From: Pedobacter mendelii
Lineage (GTDB): Bacteria; Bacteroidota; Bacteroidia; Sphingobacteriales; Sphingobacteriaceae
Direction of reading: 5' to 3'
DNA length: 64,000 nt
NCBI RefSeq assembly: GCF_014635725.1
Contig: NZ_BMDJ01000001.1
Coordinates: 372,001 to 436,000, forward strand
Part shown: piece after piece, positions 58,222 to 64,000 of the stretch
Numbering within the stretch: the stretch's first letter is position 1
Layout of the letters: every line of letters begins with the position of its first letter
Made by a program: the position numbers and the translations under genes
Notes under the pieces: generated by a model
Told to the model about the DNA's origin: nothing
Database searches by the model: none
The model's input: only the letters and a program-made list of their open reading frames with translations

Positions 58222-59292
58222 ATGAAAACCATACAAAAACTTAGCCTAGCATTTTTATTCTTTATCGCTTTAGCTGTAAAGTCATATGCTCAAATTGAAA
58301 TTGTGATTGTCGCATCAAGTCACGATAATTCTAAATCCAATCAAAATTTTCAGGCTGTTATAGATAAGTTAAAAAACTTTAAACCTGATATGGTTTTTGG
58401 TGAATACTTGCCAGCAGAAGATTATCCCAAAATCGAAGATGATAATTGGGCTAAAGAGGCTTTCCAAAAAAAAGTAAATTATGTTAATCGCTTAAACCCC
58501 GAAACGCCAAAGAATATTCCATCCCTAATAAAAAGGAATCAAAAGGCATTAGCATCATTTGCATTCTACCACAAAACCAGAATGAACTTAGCGCTAGAAT
58601 ACGCCAAAATTTGGGATAGAGGAAATTTCGATTATCAAATGTTTGTGTTAGAAAACATCATGAAGCCAAAATTCGGCAAAGAAGAACTGGAGGAGTACAA
58701 TATAATGTTTGGAAGCACCGATTCCTTAAAAAAATTGGGTATTAACAGACCAGGAAGCGAATACAACAAAATATATTTTCCGCTAATATATCAGCTTGGT
58801 CAAAATCAAATTTACAATATGGATTGCCAAGCTTATGATAAACCTTGGAGCGTTGCCTGGGCGAAAACTGATTCTCTTTTTAAAATTATGGCAACAAAAG
58901 CAAAAGCCGATTCTTTATCGCCAGAGGGCAAAACTATGAGTGCCATTGATAAATATTGGGGCTTTAATCCTGAAGAAGCTAAACAATTTAATGCCGACCA
59001 ATATGCAGGCATGAATACCGCAAAATACGGAGCGTTAATAGAAGCCTGGAATTTTTACGGTGGACGCAAATTTTATGGATACGCAGGTTTCCCAACCGAA
59101 ACTGTTAAAGAAATGGTGGCGCAGTGGACTTTAAGGAACGAAGGCATGTGCAAAAACATTATCGAGCAAGCAAGGGCAAGAAATGCTAAAAGAGTAATAG
59201 TTGGTGTTGGCGCAGGGCACCGAACCTGGATGGAAGAAATTTTAGCCAAAAATAAAAACGTAAAAATTGTGAATTATAACGACTTGAAATAG
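58222..59292 (+). CDS. DUF5694 secreted protein
   Basis: A protein of 356 residues with a signal peptide (MKTIQKLSLAFLFFIALAVK, then SYAQ). The start of the mature part, IEIVIVASSHDNSKSNQNFQ, and KPDMVFGEYLPAEDY are the DUF5694 signature. The C-terminal segment AKRVIVGVGAGHRTWMEEIL contains a conserved His. A distant relation to TraB/GumN-type proteins is possible because of the paired H...E and GAGH motifs. Role unknown. It is monocistronic with a terminator, and a direct-repeat operator candidate lies upstream. Confidence 0.82.
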   Translation: MKTIQKLSLAFLFFIALAVKSYAQIEIVIVASSHDNSKSNQNFQAVIDKLKNFKPDMVFGEYLPAEDYPKIEDDNWAKEAFQKKVNYVNRLNPETPKNIPSLIKRNQKALASFAFYHKTRMNLALEYAKIWDRGNFDYQMFVLENIMKPKFGKEELEEYNIMFGSTDSLKKLGINRPGSEYNKIYFPLIYQLGQNQIYNMDCQAYDKPWSVAWAKTDSLFKIMATKAKADSLSPEGKTMSAIDKYWGFNPEEAKQFNADQYAGMNTAKYGALIEAWNFYGGRKFYGYAGFPTETVKEMVAQWTLRNEGMCKNIIEQARARNAKRVIVGVGAGHRTWMEEILAKNKNVKIVNYNDLK

Positions 59293-59620
59293 AGTGCTAC
59301 GCTAAAGACAATCTTTTGGGAAAACAACTTATCAAATGACTGATAAATCTAAACTAACAACTATTCCTCCATCACAAAAATGATGGGGGTTTTTATTTAT
59401 GTAATTTTCTTGTTGCCCGTTGCAATTATATCACTCCAAAACTATCTTTACCTAAAAGTTTAGTTAATTTTTAATTTTAATGCAACATCCTGATATTAAA
59501 ATTGTCTTCTTTTTGAAATGTGGGAATAAGATAAATTTCATCACAGTCAAAAACCCGTTCATCACATTAAAATAATTGATAAAACCCAACTCAGTATACT
59601 TGCCAACAAACCAACATTTT
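59293..59620. other. Spacer between DUF5694 and the outer-membrane barrel gene
   Basis: Contains a terminator at 59366-59395; the remainder is AT-rich with no gene or repeat recognised. TATACTTG at 59595-59602 is a possible -7 box with one mismatch. Confidence 0.5.
59366..59395 (+). terminator. Terminator of the DUF5694 gene
   Basis: CCTCCATCA pairs with TGATGGGGG (one G-T) over CAAAAA and is followed by TTTTT. Confidence 0.75.
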
Positions 59621-62401
59621 ATGAAGAAACTTTTCTCGATCCTAACTTTGCTTCTTATCTCAATAGCAATTTTTGCACAAAAAAATGGTAGCATTAGTGG
59701 CATCCTGGCCGATAGTGCAAACCATAAAACCACGCTAAATTATTCAACGGTTTCAGTTTATAAAGTTGGGGATAGTGTATTAACAACATACAAATTATCT
59801 GATGATAAGGGTATTTTCAAAATTAATAACCTGCTAACCGGAATAAAATATAGATTGGTTATAACTGCCTGGCAATATGGAACATATCGCAAAGAAATCG
59901 AATTAACAGCTGATAAGCCAACAGTAAACTTAGGCACAATTTATCTATCAACAAAAGCTAACGATTTAAATGAAGTAAACATCATTGCAGAAAGACCGCC
60001 AGTTATCGTTCGGAAAGATACAATTGAGTTTAATGCAGAATCTTTTAAAACATTGCCATCAGCAGTAGTAGAAGATTTATTAAAAAAGCTACCAGGAGTT
60101 GCTATAGCCGCCGATGGCTCTATCCAGGTTAATGGCAAAACAGTAAGCAAAATTTTGGTTGATGGAAAGGAATTTTTTGGCGGCGACCAACAAATTGCTA
60201 CAAAGAACTTACCCGCAAATATTATAGATAAAGTTCAGGTGATGGATGATAAAGATGCAAAACGAGCCGACCCTGATTTGCTTGCTGTAAACACACCTCA
60301 AGTAATAAATCTTAAACTTAAAAAAGCAATTAAGCAGGGTGCATTTGGAAAACTATATGGAGGCGTTGGAATACCAAATGGTCGTTATGAAGCTGGAGGA
60401 ATAATGAATTTTTTTAGAGATACAACTCAGGTTAGTATTTTGGGTTATGGCAATAACGTTAACAAACCTGGCTTTGCTATAAGTGACATTATGAGAATTG
60501 GCGGCATGCAACGCACTGGCGTAAATTCGATTATGATTAATAGCGATGGGGGATATGCACTTAATGGTATAAGTTTCGGCGGCACTGCAAGTGGTATACA
60601 AAAATCGGCAGGTGCTGGTGCAAACTTTAATACGCTAACTAAAAAAGGAGCCAAATTAAACTTAAAATACTTTTTTGGCTTAAGCAATCAAGAAAATATT
60701 ACACTTACAGATAGCAGGCAAAGTTTAGGAACAGGTGATTTATTATTATCAACCAACCAGAATCAAATAAATAAAGGATACAATCACAGTATTAGTGGAC
60801 GTGGAGAATTTAAGCTGGATAGCTTGAACCAGCTTATTATTTCGCCATCGGTTAATATAAATAATACAAGAAATAATGCCTTACTCCTTACCGAAACCCG
60901 AAATGTAAATGAAGTTAAATTAAATGATGGCTATAATGAATCGAGAACTGTTGGTGATAATATTGATTACCAGATATCGACAAATTTCTGGAAAGATTTT
61001 AGAAAAAGCAAAGGTAGCCTGAACGCAACCTTAAACTTAACCAAAAAGAATAATCTTACTGATTATTATAACAATACAATTAGTAACTTTTACATTCCAA
61101 ATTCTACTCAGGTATTGGATCAGTTGCGAGATATTAACATCAAAAACCAGGGTATATACTTAAGTTTAAACTTTACAAGAAACCTCACAAAAAAACTCAG
61201 TTTAACGTTTGCCACAAACGGAAATTATTTACATAATGAAAATGCATTAGTAACTTTCTACAAAGATCCGAACAATCAGGCTTATGATATTGCAATACTT
61301 ACGCTTTCGCAAACTGTAAATCAAGAAGGCTACAAAACTAATAATCGTGCCTCGCTAAAGTGGAAATTGACTAAAGACTTTACCATACAGCCAGGTTTAG
61401 TTTTCAATACCATTGATTTAGAAAATAGCTTTACAAGTTACCCATCGTTTAATCAAAACTTTAAGTTTTTTGCGCCATCTGCAAATATTCGTTTTAAAGA
61501 TTTCAGTATTGATTATACCCCAAGTTTTCGCGAACCGGATGTTAATTATATTCAGCCCGTTGCAAATAATACCAATCCATTATATGTTCAGAATGGAAAC
61601 CCAAATTTAGCACCCACAAAAACCCATCAAATTTATTTAAACTTATATAAGTATGATGTAAAGCGTACACTTAATTATAATGCTTATGGTAATGCCAGCA
61701 TAGATAATGATGCGGTAATTATGGCAAGAACTATTGCTCCAAATGGGTTACAAACTTCTACACCGATAAATGTTGATGGCATAATAAGATTAAACGCTGG
61801 CTTAAATTTTAGTAAAGATATTAAGCAGGATAAGAGACAGGTTACTATTGGTACAGGTTTTTACACAAACTTTACCAGAAATCTCGTGCTTGTAAACGAT
61901 ATACGAAGCTATGCCAAAATTTTAAGTTTTAGCCCGAGAGTGAGTGGTAAATTAAACTTGAATGATAAATTAGAGATTTCTACCAGCTATAATTTAGGCA
62001 TAAATAGCAGCAGGTACGACGATAGCTATTTTACCAGTATAAACTATTTTACCCATCTAAGCGAAAGCGAGCTAATAATACGTTTACCTAAAAAATTGGT
62101 TTGGGAAACAACCTATCGCATAAATTATAATACCCAAACGGTTGCTGGTTTTAATAATAAAATTCAAATCTGGAATGCCGGTTTAACATATCTATTCATG
62201 AAAAATGATAGAGCTCAACTAAAGTTTTCTGTTAATGATATTTTGAATACCAATACCAGAAGATATGTATCAATTACTGAAAACTCAATCCGCGATGCTC
62301 GCTATAATAATTTAGGTAGGTATTCAATGTTTACTTTTACATACAACATTCAAAACTTCGGGGGCAAAGTTGGAGGGAAAGACACCTTTTTTAGGTTTTA
62401 G
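59621..62401 (+). CDS. Large outer-membrane beta-barrel protein with carboxypeptidase regulatory-like domain
   Basis: A protein of 926 residues. The ATG at 59621 opens the signal peptide MKKLFSILTLLLISIAIFAQ; an upstream in-frame ATG at 59576 would add 15 residues before it. The regulatory-like domain covers about 22-115, the plug-like region about 120-230 (AVVEDLLKKLPGVAIAADGS, NGKTVSKILVDGKEFFGGDQ), and the rest is an antiparallel barrel of the OMP_b-brl_3 type. Unlike TonB receptors 1 and 2 no TonB box was identified. These proteins are frequent in Bacteroidota and are thought to carry large substrates across the outer membrane; the ligand is unknown. Confidence 0.85.
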   Translation: MKKLFSILTLLLISIAIFAQKNGSISGILADSANHKTTLNYSTVSVYKVGDSVLTTYKLSDDKGIFKINNLLTGIKYRLVITAWQYGTYRKEIELTADKPTVNLGTIYLSTKANDLNEVNIIAERPPVIVRKDTIEFNAESFKTLPSAVVEDLLKKLPGVAIAADGSIQVNGKTVSKILVDGKEFFGGDQQIATKNLPANIIDKVQVMDDKDAKRADPDLLAVNTPQVINLKLKKAIKQGAFGKLYGGVGIPNGRYEAGGIMNFFRDTTQVSILGYGNNVNKPGFAISDIMRIGGMQRTGVNSIMINSDGGYALNGISFGGTASGIQKSAGAGANFNTLTKKGAKLNLKYFFGLSNQENITLTDSRQSLGTGDLLLSTNQNQINKGYNHSISGRGEFKLDSLNQLIISPSVNINNTRNNALLLTETRNVNEVKLNDGYNESRTVGDNIDYQISTNFWKDFRKSKGSLNATLNLTKKNNLTDYYNNTISNFYIPNSTQVLDQLRDINIKNQGIYLSLNFTRNLTKKLSLTFATNGNYLHNENALVTFYKDPNNQAYDIAILTLSQTVNQEGYKTNNRASLKWKLTKDFTIQPGLVFNTIDLENSFTSYPSFNQNFKFFAPSANIRFKDFSIDYTPSFREPDVNYIQPVANNTNPLYVQNGNPNLAPTKTHQIYLNLYKYDVKRTLNYNAYGNASIDNDAVIMARTIAPNGLQTSTPINVDGIIRLNAGLNFSKDIKQDKRQVTIGTGFYTNFTRNLVLVNDIRSYAKILSFSPRVSGKLNLNDKLEISTSYNLGINSSRYDDSYFTSINYFTHLSESELIIRLPKKLVWETTYRINYNTQTVAGFNNKIQIWNAGLTYLFMKNDRAQLKFSVNDILNTNTRRYVSITENSIRDARYNNLGRYSMFTFTYNIQNFGGKVGGKDTFFRF

Positions 62402-62464
62402 AAATAGGCAGATCAGACTTACTAAGTTTCTAACAGAATTAGCTATTTGAACTTCGTAACTCTA

Positions 62465-63154
62465 CTAGTGGAATTTCAAAGTCAATCTCACCAAATATTG
62501 GTCTTCATCATCATCAAAAATGACTTCACTTTTCCATCCGGTTTCTGAAGCAATTGTATCTATTGTTTCTACATCAACATATAACCAATCAAACCAATCG
62601 CCTTTTTCGCCTTTGTATTCATATTGATAAGAAACTTCACCAAAATATTTATCTTCAGGTTTTTCCAAATCATCGTACAAATAAGAGATGTCTGAAGTAT
62701 CGAAAAGTACTTGTCCGCCAGGATTTAACAAACTTTTAAGCTTGATTAAAAAATCCTTAAACCCCGATAATGTTCCCGTTAAACCGATGCCGTTCATGAG
62801 CATTAAAATGCTATCGAATTTAGCGTCTAAAGTGAAAACATCTTGTAAAAGTGCATTTTTAACACCTCTATCTTTCATGATATCAACCGCAGCTTTTGAA
62901 ACATCGATTGCAGTAACATCCACGTTAAACGCCTGCAAAACTAAAGCATGGCTTCCAACACCGGCACCAATATCTAAAACTTTTCCTTCACACATTTGCA
63001 ATGCCTGAAGTTCCATAACAGGCATATCTTCATCGTCACGAAAGAAAAAATCAACAGGCATTTCTTCTGGTTCACCGTAAGAATTATTTAACCAAAGTAC
63101 CTCAGCTTCGCCGGTTTTATAGAAATCTGTTAAAGCTTTGCCAAAAACATCCAT
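62465..63154 (-). CDS. Class I SAM-dependent methyltransferase
   Basis: A protein of 229 residues. The SAM loop is VLDIGAGVGSHALVLQ (motif I, around residues 56-71), followed by VTAIDVSKAAVDIMKDRGVK (motif II) and FDSILMLMNGIGLTGTL (motif IV). The C-terminal half has an acidic region and strands typical of the methyltransferase 25/11 type. The substrate is not inferable. The gene stands alone. A TATCTTTG box lies 5 nt before the ATG. Confidence 0.87.
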   Translation of the reverse strand: MDVFGKALTDFYKTGEAEVLWLNNSYGEPEEMPVDFFFRDDEDMPVMELQALQMCEGKVLDIGAGVGSHALVLQAFNVDVTAIDVSKAAVDIMKDRGVKNALLQDVFTLDAKFDSILMLMNGIGLTGTLSGFKDFLIKLKSLLNPGGQVLFDTSDISYLYDDLEKPEDKYFGEVSYQYEYKGEKGDWFDWLYVDVETIDTIASETGWKSEVIFDDDEDQYLVRLTLKFH

Positions 63155-63159
63155 GGTTC

Positions 63160-63167
63160 CAAAGATA
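63160..63167 (-). promoter_or_regulatory. Predicted -7 box of the methyltransferase gene
   Basis: TATCTTTG on the minus strand, separated from the ATG by 5 nt. Confidence 0.5.
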
Positions 63168-63259
63168 GGGATGAAAGACTAAAGCTAAAAGAATAAAGAA
63201 CAAAGATTAAAGACCAAAGATAACGTTAAGCATTATCCTAATTCTCCTTCGGAAACGGC

Positions 63260-64000
63260 TTAGGTGAGGCTAAATTCTTGATGATATTCTGGAATCGCTA
63301 CATTTTTAAACCCATGATTTTTTAAGCGTTCAGCAAATTTCTGTTGTACCTCGAATTCACCATGAACCAAAAATAATTGCTTAACTTTTTTAGGATCCTG
63401 ACCGGATAAAAACTGCAATAAATCTTCATAATCGCCATGAGCACTCATCGATTTTATAGAACGTACTTCAGCTTTTACTTCATAATCATCATGGAATATA
63501 TCAACAACTTTTTGTCCGGCAATTAAGCGGCCACCTAAAGATGAAGGTTCGCAATAACCAACCATTAAGATGGTATTTTTATAATTACTGATGTTATTAC
63601 GAATGTGATGCTTTACCCTACCGGCTTCTGCCATTCCAGATGCTGAAATAATTACACAAGGGCGAAGATCATTATTTAAAGCTTTCGATTCTTCAACAGA
63701 CTCTACGAAACGTAATCCTTTAAACCCAAAAATATCATGGTCTATTTTTAAAGTTTCTTTAACCCCATTATTGTAAACTTCTGGGTGATTTCTTAAAATT
63801 TCGGTAGCCTTAGATGATAGTGGACTATCAACATAATAAAGGACATCTGGTAATTTACCTTTCAACTCTAACCCGTTAAGCGCATATAAGAGTTCCTGCG
63901 TTCGCCCAACACTAAATGCAGGAATAATTACTTTACCTTTTTTAACATTACAGGTGTTTTCGATTATTTCGAGCAGCATATCTTCAATCGGATCTAAATC
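63260..64000 (-). CDS. MBL-fold/beta-CASP RNase-like protein (C-terminal part, runs off the window)
   Basis: The last 246 residues of a larger protein (the frame is open to base 64000). The beta-CASP segment contains GKVIIPAFSVGRTQELLYAL, DVLYYVDSPLSSKATEI and the motif PCVIISASGMAEAGRVKHHI, followed by the MBL-type C-terminal His in SMSAHGDYEDLLQFLSGQDP and FLVHGEFEVQQ. This arrangement is that of the RNase J/CPSF73-like family, with YSH1/exoribonuclease relatives, so RNA processing is likely. The catalytic HxHxDH motif lies outside the window. Confidence 0.88.
   Translation of the reverse strand, partial: DLDPIEDMLLEIIENTCNVKKGKVIIPAFSVGRTQELLYALNGLELKGKLPDVLYYVDSPLSSKATEILRNHPEVYNNGVKETLKIDHDIFGFKGLRFVESVEESKALNNDLRPCVIISASGMAEAGRVKHHIRNNISNYKNTILMVGYCEPSSLGGRLIAGQKVVDIFHDDYEVKAEVRSIKSMSAHGDYEDLLQFLSGQDPKKVKQLFLVHGEFEVQQKFAERLKNHGFKNVAIPEYHQEFSLT

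Noticed and set aside
1..64000. tRNA, rRNA or CRISPR loci
   Set aside because: No cloverleaf with a GTTCGA-type T-loop, no rRNA segment and no regularly spaced identical repeats were recognised while reading both strands by eye. A dedicated covariance search would be needed to exclude diverged cases.

Overview
The window comes from a low-GC member of the Bacteroidota, most probably the Sphingobacteriaceae (Pedobacter-like). The basis is family content (carboxypeptidase-D-regulatory TonB receptors, a type IX secretion sorting domain, fused E1 alpha/beta, DUF2027-Smr, DUF6607, DUF5694), the TAnnTTTG promoter element, the lack of Shine-Dalgarno sequences, and an arginine pathway with an ArgF' transcarbamylase. 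No rRNA, tRNA, CRISPR array or intact transposase was seen.

Layout. 1-5.3 kb: start of secA, a small secreted protein, a DUF2027-Smr protein and a DUF1501/DUF1800 export pair. 5.4-9.5 kb: a FabH paralogue, clpS with a serine hydrolase, a thioredoxin-fold protein and rsmA. 9.7-16.9 kb: pdxA, a sulfurtransferase, then the fatty-acid block yceD-rpmF-plsX-fabH-accB-accC. 16.9-21.3 kb: a decayed toxin-antitoxin pair, tatC, rpiB, an M28 peptidase and an intact vapBC-like pair. 21.3-26.5 kb: lutB-like gene, fused E1, adenine deaminase. 26.5-32.5 kb: SprT-like protein, GxxExxY protein, PIF1-like helicase, a repeat-filled spacer and prfC. 32.6-33.1 kb: ParE-type toxin-antitoxin pair.

33.2-46.8 kb, all on the minus strand: a nearly complete arginine/proline cluster, transcribed GNAT-argG-cupin-argC-argD-argF'-argB-proC-argE-argH-aminotransferase. 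It is interleaved with co-oriented accessory genes (two four-helix-bundle proteins and a DUF1016 nuclease fitted without spacing between argF' and argB), and argB and argC carry in-frame GC-rich repeat insertions. A roughly 250-nt leader with a 44-codon upstream ORF precedes the cluster.

47.2-56.8 kb: a lipoprotein frame that has lost its start codon, a DUF4397 lipoprotein, then a probable iron-acquisition operon (two tandem TonB receptors, DUF4198, PepSY membrane protein, DUF6607) behind a C10 tract and two Fur-like boxes. 56.9-64 kb: a second M28 peptidase, DUF5694, a large outer-membrane barrel protein, a methyltransferase and the end of an MBL/beta-CASP protein.

The observations most worth pursuing are the in-frame palindromic insertions in argB/argC, the arg-operon leader ORF, the uORF before prfC, the seamless nuclease insertion in the arg operon, several near-leaderless promoters with a fixed 4-nt gap, and the C-tract/iron-box promoter.
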